Assembly: GCF_004027225.2 (NCBI RefSeq)
Contig: NC_044301.2
Span: forward strand, 18,648,733-18,712,732
Length of the DNA stretch: 64,000 nucleotides
DNA from: Strigops habroptila
Lineage: Eukaryota; Chordata; Aves; Psittaciformes; Psittacidae
Direction: 5' to 3'
Shown here: positions 1 to 12,400 of the stretch, in pieces
Layout of the letters: each line of letters opens with the position of its first letter
How positions within the stretch are numbered: the stretch's first letter is position 1
Position numbers and translations under genes: made by a program
Notes under the pieces: generated by a model
The model's database searches: none
What the model was told of the DNA's origin: nothing
The model's input: only the letters and a program-made list of their open reading frames with translations

Positions 1-293
1 GGTATCGGTCGGCAGGTGGTGAGCAATTGTATTGCGCATCATTTGTGTTTACTGTTTTCTTTTCCTTTTCCCCTCTTAGTTTTATATTTTCTCTACTTAT
101 TATTATTATCGGTGGTGGTAGTAATAGTTTTGTTTTGTACCTTAGTTACTGGACTGCTCTTATCTCAACCCGTGGGAGTTACATTCTTTCGATTCTCCTC
201 CCCATCCCTCCGGGAGCGGGGGGAGGAAGAAAGGGGGGGAGCGAGCGAGCAGCTGCGTGGTTCTGAGTTACTGGCTGGGCTTAAGCTACGACA
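1..293 (+). repeat. LTR, 3' portion (element A, plus strand)
   Basis: Closely matches the second half of the other LTRs here (compare 36780-37033 and 41390-41637): the GAGCAATTGTAT stretch, a T/ATT-rich segment, CTGGACTGCTCTTATCTC, a G-rich tract and an end in ACGACA. The U3 part lies before the window. It ends 8 bp before the primer binding site, as expected of a 5' LTR. Confidence 0.85.
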
Positions 294-301
294 GTTCTTT
301 G

Positions 302-319
302 TGGTGCCCAACGTGGGGC
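302..319 (+). other. Primer binding site, tRNA-Lys1,2 type (element A)
   Basis: 18 bases reading TGGTGCCCAACGTGGGGC, one mismatch from the known tRNA-Lys1,2 site TGGCGCCCAACGTGGGGC used by foamy viruses, visna and Mason-Pfizer virus. It lies 8 bp after the LTR end. Confidence 0.8.
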
Positions 320-2467
320 TTGAAGATTTCAGACAACGACAGATCTGAGCAGAGTGCGTCTAATAGTATTTGTGATAAGCATTCATTGTTTCGGATTAAT
401 AGCCACTATTTGCTCTTGGATTTGTTACGCTTGGTCTCGGAGTTTCAGCATGTCACACCTTACTTCGAGCCAGTATTTGCTGGTTTAGTGTGTATCGGCT
501 GGGGGGCCTGGGCTAAGGTTCTTGTTTCACTGTACTTCATGGTAATGACTTGTAATACAATAGACTCATTGATCATGAAACTGGTCTGGCTTGCGTTCCC
601 AGTGTGCTCATCACCTCTATGCTTTGGGAGGTATATAATGGGAATGTTTAGCCATTACACATCTTTTTTTTTCCTCCTCAGGTTAATGTATGAAGGAGAC
701 ATTCCCTCACACCCCCCGCTCCCCCACCGGGCTATTTACAGCAGCATTTGAGAATTTTAAAGGTTTTGGATGGCCTTTGAATACCCTTGAGACCTGCCTG
801 CTGCTTGTGCTGGGGATCAGCATGTTGCCACATACACTGCATGCGCTTTCCCATGGCCATCCCACCCTGGGAACACCCGATCTCATATCATCTCGAAATT
901 TAAGCAGGGTTGGGCTCAGGTCTCGACTAAGGTTAAATGACCATCTAAAAAGACCAGAAAGAGATTTTCCCGGAGGCTGGACAGTCGGAATAGCAGGGTG
1001 TGTGGGACCATATGGGCAAACACCTGGGCCAGTGGGCCCCTCCAGTGCTTTGGAATTTCACCCCTGAACAAGCGCAAAATCCAGAAAAACTGGCAGAAGA
1101 ATGAGACAAGGTGTGCTGTCATCCTGGCAATACCAGAGAGGGAGAACTTGCTGCAGCGTGCTGGGGCTTGGCCTACGCCTACAGAGCCCTGTTCTGTAAG
1201 AAGCACGAAAAAGATGTCTGTGGATCCTATAAAAAATAGCAACAGACAATGCACCTACTCAACCTCCAAAAAAGGAGCCACTCCAAACACAGTGAAAGAC
1301 ACTGCAGCTAAACCAAAGGACCAATCCATGCCAATATCAGTTGCCCCTGTAAGCAAGGGGAAAAGCAAATGAGAGGCACAAAGAGTAACTTGTGCAGTAA
1401 AGAAAGATGAAGACCCAAAGCGCACACTAAAGGGTACAGCATCTGAACAAGAGTTGTTACTACAGGAATAAAAGTAAGAGGAAAAAGAAGAGGTGACTTC
1501 TCAACCCCGAACCTTGACTGAGCTGCAAAATATGCAAAAAGATTTCACCCGTCTTCCAGGGGAGCACATTGTCACCTGGTTGCTCCAATGCTGGGACAAT
1601 GGGGTCGATGGTCACTAACTAGAAGGGTCATGAACTAGAAAGTAGGGAAGCCAAGCAGCTGGGATCACTTGCAAGGGAAGGAGGAATTGACAAAGCGATT
1701 GCAAGAGAGAAGCGAGCCCTCAGTCTTTGGAGGTGACTCCTGGCAGCTGTGAAGGAAAGGTTTCCCTACAAGGACGATATTACGAATCGCTCAGCCAACT
1801 GGACCACGATAGAGAAAGGCATCCAGTCCCTGAGGGAATCAGCCATTCTAGAGATGATCTATCGTAGGCTGGATGCCGGGAATGCATCTGTAAATCCAGA
1901 TGAAGTTGAATGTACATGACCCATGTGATGGAAGTTTACATGGAGTGTGCCATCATCATATGCCCACTCATTGGCAAAAATGACCTGGAATGAGGCAGCA
2001 CCACCAACAGTGGATGAAGTGACTCGTCAAGTCCGAGAGTTCAAAGACAATCTCAGCCCTTCCATCATTTCAGCTGTGGAAAAACTCCTGATGCAGGAGT
2101 TCAAACAACTCAAAGACAAAATATCCGATCTATCCAGCTCCCCATGTGCACCAACCCGCATCTCAGATATTAACAGCCCAAGAGAGAAGATAAAGGAGGT
2201 ACGCACCACGGGCCACCCTATGGTTTTACCTGTGGGATCATGGAGAAGACATGAGAAAGTGGGATGGAAAACCTACCTCCGTTCTGGAGCAACGGGTGCG
2301 TGAACTGAAGAGGAGAACAATGGTCAAGGATGATCCTCCCAGGAAAGCTGCTGCTCCAGTCTCTGTTTCCCAGATGGAGTGGAAGAGCTGATTTTACTCC
2401 AGCTCCTGTGATAAGGAATACTAATCCCTTTCTACAAGACATAAGTGGAGAATTTTATGATCCCTAT
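320..2467 (+). pseudogene. Gag-like region, broken (element A)
   Basis: Homologous throughout to the gag-like region of element B (37060-39333), but cut into several frames by frameshifts and stops. Recognisable pieces are a hydrophobic N-terminal part (about 430-650), a basic middle (about 900-1370), and a C-terminal coiled-coil-like and basic part (1947-2303). No CCHC zinc knuckle is visible. It ends at TAG 2468-2470 directly before the protease region. Confidence 0.75.
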
Positions 2468-2470
2468 TAG

Positions 2471-2928
2471 AGGGGCCCTGCCTCCAGCCAGGTGGAGGAG
2501 AGGGACAATTGGGTTTACTGGACTGTGTGGATCAGATGGCCTGGCACATCAGTCCCACAGAAGTATAAGGCTCTAGTAGATACCGGTGCACAGTGTACCC
2601 TGATGCCATCAACGTATCAAGGGGTGAAACACATTAGTATTTCTGGAGTGACAGGAGGATCCCAAAAGTTGACTGTACTGGAGGCTGAAATCAGCCTGAC
2701 TGGGAAGGAGTGGCAAAAGCACCCCATTGTGGCTGGTCCAGGGGCTCCATGCATCCTTGGCATAGACTGTCTCAGGAGAGGGTACTTCAAAGACCCAAAA
2801 GGGTATCGATGGGCTTTTGGTATTGCTGCCTTGGAAAGAGAGGAAATTAAGCAGCTGTCCACCTTGCCTGGTCTCTCAGAGGATCCTTCTGTTGTAGGGT
2901 TGCTGAAGGAAGCATTAGAGACAGAAGG
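2471..2928 (+). pseudogene. Retroviral aspartic protease remnant (element A)
   Basis: Open from just after the TAG at 2468-2470. It has the catalytic motif LVDTGAQ (Asp codon near 2579) and the later ILGID motif typical of retroviral proteases, and matches element B's protease closely. At about 2929 the frame runs into an RNase H segment, so the whole reverse transcriptase has been deleted. Not functional as a polyprotein. Confidence 0.8.
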
Positions 2929-3222
2929 CAGATGGAAGTTGCAGAAACTGTTGAAGGAGTGGGCATATCGAGTCAGTATGCAGAGGTGAAAGCCATCCAG
3001 CTGGCCTTGGACATTGCTGAACGAGAAAAATGGCCAGTACTTTATCTCTCTACTGACTCATGGATGGTGCCCTGTGGGGGTGGTTGCAGCAATGGAAGCA
3101 GAGCAACTGGCAATGCAGAGGTAAACCCATCTGGGCTGCTGCATTGTGGCAAGATATCGCTGCCCGGGTGCAGAACCTGGTGGTGAAGGTACGCCACGTA
3201 GATGCTCATGTACCCAAGAGTC
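2929..3222 (+). pseudogene. RNase H fragment fused after protease (element A)
   Basis: Matches the RNase H part of element C (about 51480-51720 on the minus strand): the AEVKAIQLALDIAE helix with the catalytic Glu, then YLSTDSW with a catalytic Asp. A frameshift follows at about 3065, and the piece stops at the junction with the inverted LTR. The join to protease is a deletion scar. Confidence 0.75.
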
Positions 3223-3230
3223 ATGTACCC

Positions 3231-3771
3231 AGCCAGTAACTCAGAACCATGCCGCCACTTGCTCACTCCCCCCCTTCTTCCGCCCCTCCCAGAGGGATGG
3301 GGAGGAGAATCAAAGAATGTAACTCCCACAGTTTGAGCTAAGAACAGTCCAGTAACTAAGGTACCATCCAAAACCACTACTGCTGCCACCAATAATAATG
3401 ATAAGGGAAATAACAAGGGGAGAGGATACAATTGCTCACCACCCGCCGACCGATACCCAGCCCGACCCGAGCAGTGATCTGGGCCTTCCGGGTAACTCCC
3501 CCCGGTTTATATACTGGGCATGACATGCTGCAGTATGGAATACCCCTTTGGCTAGTTTGGGTCAGGTGTCCTGTCTCTGCTTCCTCCCGGCTTCCCCTCC
3601 TCCCTGGCAAAGCATGAGACTGAGAAAGTCCTTGGTCGGAGTAAACATTACTTAGCAACAACTAAAAACATCGGTGTTATCGGCGTTGTTCCCAGGCTGA
3701 AAGTCAAAAACACAGCACTGCACCAGCTACTAAGAAGGAGAAAACTGACTGCTACTGCTGAACCCAGGACA
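3231..3771 (-). repeat. LTR in minus orientation at the end of element A
   Basis: Reverse complement of the family LTR. Its 5' end (TGTCCTGGGTTCAG on the minus strand) is at 3771. A TATATAAA-type box lies near 3511-3518. About 14 terminal bases, including the CA end, are missing at the junction with the RNase H fragment near 3225. It is inverted relative to the plus-strand LTR at 1-293. Confidence 0.85.
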
Positions 3772-6498
3772 CAGCCCACAATCAAGACTAAACCAGGCTT
3801 ACAATCCTAGACCAGTTAGACCATTTGAGGTTTGGAGCAAACCACTACTATGATCTGCCATCTAGACAGATTGAAGATTAACTTCTTTATCATGTCCAAA
3901 GACACACTGAACCAAGATGCAAACATCACAGTAGTTTTCAATAGTACAAAACTGCAGTTTTCACAAAAAAAACCCACCAAAAGCCTGCATGTGAGGCAAA
4001 TTATACCAAGTAGTACATAGGTGTGCATGATTTGGTATCTGGATCTTAAAGAAAACGTTCATATTTTTAAGTTTTATGTAGAAATATATTCAGGCATCCA
4101 ACAGTGCCATTCCCAGAAGAAAACTATAGGAAAACTGCAAAAGAACTTTGAAACATGAGTAAGGAGGAGAACCAGCAAACACAGTCAGCCAACTCTAGAG
4201 GAACAAAACTGTCAGCTTAAGGGAAGCTCCAGCTTGCTGGAATAACAAGTTCGCATCTCTTCCCCCCCCCCCCCCCTTTTTTTTTTAATGAAGCCATTTT
4301 TACAAAGCAAGGAAAGGCCTTCTCGCTCCCCTGGGCACAGGTAGCCAGAAGCCTCTTCTCTTCTTGAGGCAGGGACAGAGAAGGAATGACTGTTCCTCAC
4401 GCTGACACACTAGGGCTGTGCTGGACATGACAGCATGGAAGAAGCACTGCTGCCCTCTGAACTCACTGTAGCTCCTTCAGAGGAAGACTTTTCATAAGCA
4501 GTTTGTGACCAAGTCACAAGCTTGGTCAGCCTGTGGTGCCCACAAGCACCCCAACTTCACTACAAAAGCACTCTAATAGAAGGAACACATTGCTTTTTGA
4601 AGCCTCTCTGCTACACGATGCCACAACTTCAGTGCTCCCCAGTGATAAACAAGTGGCACCAAAAATAAAGAGTCTCAGAACATGCAGGGTCCTGGTGGCT
4701 AAAAGCAGCATCTCCCTGGACACAAACCAGGATAAGAAATAACTACAGCCTAATTAAAGAGTGGGCTCCTAAATCCACAGATTTAGGAGATGGCAGACTT
4801 CAGCTGGTAAAGTGGAACTACCTTCCCAGACGTATTTAATGTTTACTGCGATCTTAATCTTCTAGTCTTCACAATGCTTGCTTCCATTTGTGACTGAAAC
4901 CTGAGCTAATCGAAGCAACTGCTTCATGAAAGAAATACAAGCATTTTCTTTTTAAAGCTCAAAGAGAATAACTAATGGAAAATGTCTGTGAGTAGGTCAC
5001 ATTCTTGCATAAAAGGGAATACAAGTAGCTATAAAAAGAAACCAAAAGCTGAGAGAATTATGCCAGTGGAGAACTAGTGAGCTCTTGGAATTAAATGAAT
5101 AAATAAAACTTGATAACACATTAAGATTCAGAACACAGTGACATTAGATGCAAGCCAAGTCTACAGTTAACTATTAAACCTCTAAAATCTGGATGTGATA
5201 GCATGCAAAATAAAAGTTAATTTGTGAGCTGTAGTCTTAGAAGATGCACTTTGAGTTGAAAAGTAACAGCCATCTTCTCAGTTCAAGAGGCATGCTAGAC
5301 CACTAGATTTCAGAAGCAATATTCAAACAGCATTTTGAAGTTTAACTGCACAGGTCCCACTAGAAATCAGGAGAATCCTTTATCTTAAAATCTTAGAGCT
5401 ACCCCAAATTCCCTTCTAGATCAAATACCCATCATGACAAATCTATGTCGATACTCATTTCCTGGCATCTACATCAGAGGCATGAATCATCCTGGATACC
5501 TTTAAAAGTGTTTCTTAAATTTTCAAGACAACACTGGCTAAACCAGGGGACACAACAGAAGCCTTAGATCAGGTAACACACAGAGACATAGCAGCCTCTT
5601 TTAGTGTCAAAATTTAACACCAAAACTAGCATTATCTCTAGCTTTCAGTCCCCTCTAGCTCACATGTCACACTATGCTACACCTAGTTACCTCAAATATT
5701 GCTGTGGTTAAATACCAGCTTGATCCAACAGCAGCAAGAAGTGACACCACAAATATTTTACAACAATCAGCCATTTTTACAAAATGCGAACACAGTATTT
5801 AAAAACTGGTTTGCCCAATTCCAGTTTCCATCAGCCTTTCTGTAGTCCACCCCTCCCTCTAGCAGATAAAACTGCTCTCCATGACCCACACTTTTTATTC
5901 TGGACTTTAGCTGAACAATCTGGTTTGAAAAAGATCTTAGATATTTTCCACCCTTTGACTACTTCCAGACTACCTCAAATGAAGACAACAGAAGTTACAC
6001 GTCTAGTTTCAGTCTCAATTACATTACAATCACCACTTACCACTTTGCTCCAACACATAATGATTGCATTAGCCCTTTCTGCTAGGGTAGCAACCACACA
6101 CAGAGGCATTTGCTTAACACAACCACAAAATCCTTTCCATAGTCACTGTTTTCCAACATGCTGTCCCATTCTGTAATTATGGCCTGTATCCCTTTCTGTC
6201 CAAATTACAGCCCTGTATCTAGTCATTAACAACCCAGGATCTGACTAACCAGCCATCCCTCAGTCAAAGATCAGCTCACTTGTTTGATTATAAAGACAGG
6301 AACACTCAAGCTCTTGTGACCTACCCTACAACAGAAGTTTCAGTGCAAAATTAAACATACATCTGGATCTATGCCTGCAAGCTTATTTACTCTCATGAAC
6401 CCCATTCTCTGTGTGAAATTCCAAACCAGCTGTGACCATGTGCCAGCAAATAAGCTGCAAAGAGATTACACATTCCACATAAGCAATATAATCCTTAC
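3772..6498. other. CNOT1 intron 16 (part), no gene seen
   Basis: AT-rich intronic sequence following the last CNOT1 exon in the window. I see no exon, no recognisable repeat and only a poly-C/poly-T tract near 4261-4287. The next CNOT1 exon must lie left of the window, beyond element A. Confidence 0.6.
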
Positions 6499-9400
6499 CC
6501 AGCACAAGCTTGAAGACATGCCAACATAGTTGCCAAGGTTTCTGGAGGAAGTTGAGCACTTTTGGGCTGGTCTTTTTCTGGAGCAAGGCCACCCAGGATA
6601 GACGGACATCTTCTCTTTAAAAAAGTCATACAGGCCTGGATGAAAGGCTCCTGGGGGGGGGGGGGGGAAATGAACGTTCCTTAATCTCCCAGACAGCATC
6701 CAAGCCACTATTTCAAACTTGGCAATTGCACCATGGAAAGAATTGCACTAAACTATTATAGTTCAGTGAAAACATTGAACTATCAGACCATGGACACTTT
6801 CCATAACTTTAAAGCTACTTATAAAATTGTTAAAATAACTTGAGTTAATCACTGATAGAGTGCAGAAATAAGAAAAAACCTGTTTTACCCCATGCTCCCG
6901 AATTTTATCTGTGAGCCATTTGTCAAGTTTGAGGTATTCCCGTCGAGAGGCAAGTGCAGCAAGGTCAATAACAAAAGCGAATGGAGTACCGTTTAGCAGC
7001 ATTGACAAGGCCTAAAGGGGAGGGGGGAAAAAAAATATATCAGAAGACTACTAGTGAAGACACAAGGATACCCCTTCTCCTTTCTTTCCTTTCTAATCCC
7101 CATATACTTTTTAGTAAAGAAATCTTGCTATCACACAGAATCACATAATGGTTTGGGTTGGAAGGGACCTTAAAGCTCATCCAGTTCCAACCCCCTGCCA
7201 TAGGCAGGGACACCTTCCACTAGAGCAGGTTGCTCCAAGCCCCTGTGTCCAACCTGGCCTTGAACACTGCCAGGGATGGGGCAGCCACAGCTTCTCTGGG
7301 CACCCTGTGCCAGCGCCTCAGCACCCTCATTGTGAAGAATTTTCTTCATGCTGCTATGCTTTCTTTGTCAACAAAAAGATTGGTACTACAAGATTTGCTT
7401 ATAGCTCACTCAGGAGAAAAATAAGCAAGAGCTCTCATTTCAAATCATGACCCTACCCCTTCTTTGAAGCCACCTTGTGTTGACAGTTAAATTCCTCTTT
7501 ATGAATATCCACCAGCAAGCAGAACTACCAAGTTAATACTGCAACAAAATTAATCAGAAGAGCCTGTCATCTCCCTGCAAACAGAGCTCAAGCCCTTCAG
7601 AGCTCCTTTGAATATGGTATCTCCTCAAAGTGTTCAACTTTTAACACAGAAACTGCTACAATAAAACAGTCTTCAAGTGCTTTTGCACTGAGACACACAA
7701 TTATTTTGCATCTAACTTTAGGAAGCAGTAAAGGCCTCAAAGAAGTCAGTCACAACTTCCAGTCTCTTTTGTGAACATGTAAACAACTGAGAAGTAGTAG
7801 TATTGTTAAGAAATCCCCGTTCCATGAAGCTTAGCAGTGCCCCCTTCACACAAATACCTGATGGATATTTACTATGTTCTAATTTTAATAGCATTCAAGG
7901 TTAAAACAGTCAAAGCTCTTCCTGGATTTACAGTATATTGATATAGCAGGCAGGTCTATTATACTGCTTCCCAAGTAACTTGTCAACTAAGCCACGTAAC
8001 CAACTCTACTGCAAACACCAAGTGAAATGTCTTGGGCTCATAAGTGGATAGGCTAGAAAGCATCTGTAGTCAGATACCACAGCTCAGCTGAAGAGCACTT
8101 AAAATCACATGAGCATAGGTTTTTTTTTTGCCCTCCCCCCCCCTTTTTTTTTTAAACAACAGTAACAACTGAATTCAGACATGCTTAAACAAAGTAATCC
8201 TTACTAAATTAGTCACAACCAAGTTAAACTTAGCTTTTGTTAAAAGATGAGCAATTCTGCATAAGACACTGGACAGAAAATAACAGCAGTGCTCTGGAAA
8301 ACTCACCTTCAAGTCTTGTGCCACATCGAGAATGCGTGAGAGTTTTGCCTGGTCATACTGCTCCCCTCTCATGTACCACTCTGCCATTGCATGCATGATC
8401 AGCTGACGAATCGAAGGAGACTGACCCTAAAGGAGAATTACATTAGGATTGTACTTCATGCCTCTAGGAAAAGGATCAACTACGTGAACATTAAGTAGGA
8501 TATTTTACTTCTAAAGCTTAACATGCAAACATTATTTGCTCTTTAGCTTCAGAACTTCTCTTCTGAGTTGGGCTCTTTTTGTGCAATAACTAACTATCCT
8601 GGAGCTACTAAAGGATGCAGAATGACTAAGAATGGTAAGTATGTACAACCCCATCTCCGAGTGTACAGCTCTAATTCTTCTCAATTGTAGAGAAACTGCT
8701 TTTGAAATATGCAAATCATTTACGACGTTATGCTTGACATGATGTCCTGAAGTGAGAATTGCAATGTCACATCTTAACATGGAAAACAGTATCTAGCTCT
8801 TTACAGGGGCATTTTTAAACTACAGCACAACTAAGATTTTGATGACAGCAAGGGTTTTGCTTAAATGGTTTCCTCATCTGGGGAAGCGAAACATCCTCAA
8901 GTTGTGGAATGGCACTGTGTAACATGGCAGCCATCATTGTGTACTTAATTCTGAAGCCTACCCTGTGGGAAAATTGCATATTCTGCCATTTCAAGACCTT
9001 ATGCAAAAAGCACACCACTTGTATCCTACCCCCTCATTCTACAATTTAAAGAGTTATCAGGAAAAATATAAAATGTTCATAGCACTTCAGCTAGCAAATA
9101 GCCATCATTGTGCAGTGAATGTAGACTAAGCTTCTTATTAATGCTACTCAAATGGGGCAAGATGTTTGCTACTGCAGATTCCCTCCAACCCCAGAGGCTT
9201 CCTCTGCTTTAAGTTTCTTCTTATGACTCCTATTTGCTTAATTACCAGTGGATGCAATGATGAAGGCCATACCAAAAGGCCTCCTTGTTTCCCCATTAAA
9301 AGTATAGATTTGCATATATAGTTATCCTGTCTCTACATGGAAGCTCTCCTTGAAAAAGCTCAGCAGCAAATCCTAAGTTTTCAGAAAACATCCTAGACTC

Positions 9401-12400
9401 TTAAGAGTATAAATAGTTTCTTTATACCTAGAATAGCCTCCATCTTTTCACAAGTACAATGGAGATAATTTTGGTTTAAAACTCCTCACCTCTTACTGCT
9501 TCAGGTTTCTACACTTCAAATGTGTAAGGTTGAGTTTGGGAGTGGGGGGGGAGTGTTGCTGTTGTGAGATTTATGGTGTTTGTTTAAAAACAAACAAACT
9601 GTGGTCAACTTTGGTTAAAACTGAATGGTTAAAACAGTCAAACTTGATCTCTACTTTTACAGGAATATTTTCTCAGTGAACATTATTTCTTTGTTCTGAA
9701 TATATTTCCCCAAAGAAAAATCAAATCACAACAGTTTGCTTCAACTCGTATTACTTTGCATTAACCACTGAATTTACTTCTTGGGTTTTAAATTACCCAG
9801 TTTATAAACTAATACAAACATCATTGTTTTAACTGCCCAAACCATTTAAAACAAGCTTTCAGTTACCTGAGCAAGCTACACTCCAGTGAAAATACTTACT
9901 TGCCCATGCCATGCATAGTGCAAAATGATGGCAGAGTTGGGATGGTTGCCAAGGAAAATTGGCATGAGTGTGGAGATGAGTTCGTGGCGCAAGGTATGCC
10001 AGGATGTGTTGATCTGCAGTAAGGCCAACACCAACATATCTGGGCAATGCTTGATCGGAAAACTGAAGAGCTGCTTAACCTGCTCATACTGTCCCACTTC
10101 TGCCAATCGTAACAGAGACTCAATCAAATCCAAGCTCTTCCTAACAAAAGACAAAAATAGACAGAAACACACCACACACACATAAAAAAAAAAGTTAAAG
10201 AGGTCAGCTTACAGGATCCAGGATTCCAGCATTTTGTAGAACTGAGATAATATAAAGCCATGTCCACTGCGAACCTAATTTAGATTAGACATTAGGAAGT
10301 TGTTCCCTGTGAGGGTGCTGAGGTGCTGGCACAGGGTGCCCAAAGAAGCTGTGGCTGCCCCATCCCTGGCAGTGTTCAAGGCCAGGTTGGACACAGGGGC
10401 TTGGAGCAACCTGCTCTAGTGGAAGGTGTCCCTGCCCGTGGCAGGGGGTTGGAACTGGATGAACTTTCAGGTCCCTTCCAATCCAAACCAGTCTGGGATT
10501 GTATGATTCTATGAAACCTGATGTTGCAGCTCTTGTCACATAGAATTAAGCTTACAAGACCATTCTTAACCATGAAAATTAACACTTTGTTTGTTTGGTT
10601 TTTTTGTTTGCAAACCAATTTAAGAGCTTAAGAGCTTCCAATTCTGTTAGGGAAGGGGGAAAAGTGAAAGCCAATGTTTGAAAAAGAATTCAGCTTGAGG
10701 TAGATAATTTAGCTTGAAACATACTTCCAGAGATGGAATACACCTTTTTAGAACACCTCCAAGTCCCCACCTGTGAAACTTAGTGAAGATATTCTACTTG
10801 TTTCATCTGCTTTACAGACAAACAATCATTGCCACCTTCCCCAATTTACCCATATTCCCCACCTTCCACTTTCCTCTTCTTGGCCATACAATGGAAATAG
10901 AAGTAAATATATTCACTGAAATGAGCTACACAGCTGTATCAAAAGAAGGGGTGTAAGGGTCAGCTCATCAGCTTTATGCAATAACTCAGCAATAGCTATA
11001 TAAATTTACTATTTAAATCCCAGGACTTTTCATACAAGTACAGCAGGTTTCCCTAATGTCATTCTGGGAAAGACATTTAAATTCATACCTCCTCTAAACC
11101 TTTCTATCAGCTCACAGTATGTCTCAAAATACATCAGCAGAAATTCTCCAGAGAACTGGAAACTCCAATAAAAGCAAGAATTGGCAGTACACTTTCAAAT
11201 ATTATGGAAGCACATGAGAAGTTTGGATAACATGAGAACTTTCATCAATCAAACATAGAACAAATACTAATGGCTGATGTCTTGGGATATACACGGCTAC
11301 AAATAAATCTGGTTGCATGACTACAAAGCCACATTTGACCAGACAAGTAATCTAACTCTAAGTATGAAAAGCAGTTGGGAGCAGGTTTACCATGTAGCGA
11401 TTTCCCGGTTGTCATCCTCTGGTGGTGCTTTCAGGATGTCTGTGGCAACAGTATGACAAGGGTAGTCAGCAAAACAGAAGATGTCAGGGTTTATGAGGGA
11501 ATGTTGAATGAAGGAGAGCTGGAATAAAAGACAGCAGAAATAGTTTAGATATTTAGAGTTTCGGGTTCCTTCCACTTTATCAACTGCCACATTTCTGAAA
11601 ATGATGCAAATCAATGAATCAGTAGAGATAAGCCAAGATATATTATCAGTGTTTTACATAAGACCGAACCTCACACTTCCCCCAGGATTTCTGAAAACAA
11701 CAGATACAGATGTGCTGAAGGGACTTGCCTGAACAAAGATGTAGCCCTTTTGTGTAGCCAGGTAAAAAACCTCAGAGCACAACTGTGCAGCAACAGTTCA
11801 ACACCCAGCTGCATCATGCACCAGAATCCTGCTAAAACCAAAGGTGCTGTCACACATGCACAGCAAGTGACCATCTCCTCTCAAACAATGCAGACACTGT
11901 TCAATTAACAGACTGTACTTCAGTAACATACCTGAGGCCTATGCCTTAACAGGCCAAGTTCTCCAGTGTGGCTTGTCTCAAAATTCACATTACCAATCCA
12001 CATTTGCCTTTCAATAAATCCAGGAACTTGGCAGGTGTTGTACAGATACAGCAGAAACATTGGTACACTTACCTGGCCCTCTGCATGCTTCCAAGGTCTG
12101 TATATGGCATTAACTGGAAAAACTTCCATGCCCAGCCCTCTCTGGATGCCAAACACCACAATATGCAGGCCCTTGCTGTCACGAATCTGAAATCCCAGAT
12201 GGTCCAGTTCATAGGTTACTACTTTGAAGTCCAGGCTAGGATTCTGCAACCAGAAAAACAAGTAGTCAGTCTTGAACATTACAATCTTCAATACTGTCTT
12301 GTAAGAACCCCTCTCCATCAGTAATTTACCCAGCTTAACATCCACCTGACTTCTAGTTGAAAGCAAGGGTTTTGGTTTTAAAAAGAAAAGGATTTAGATA

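Larger units (their letters stand above)
1..3771. mobile_element. ERV element A, rearranged, with inverted LTRs
   Basis: A composite endogenous retrovirus remnant in a CNOT1 intron. A plus-strand LTR end (1-293) is followed by a primer binding site, gag-like and protease remnants, a short RNase H piece and then an LTR of the same family in the opposite orientation (3231-3771). Reverse transcriptase, integrase and env are missing. The two LTRs face each other, which no simple provirus shows, so a deletion plus a second insertion or an inversion must have happened. The left end of the element is outside the window. Confidence 0.85.
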
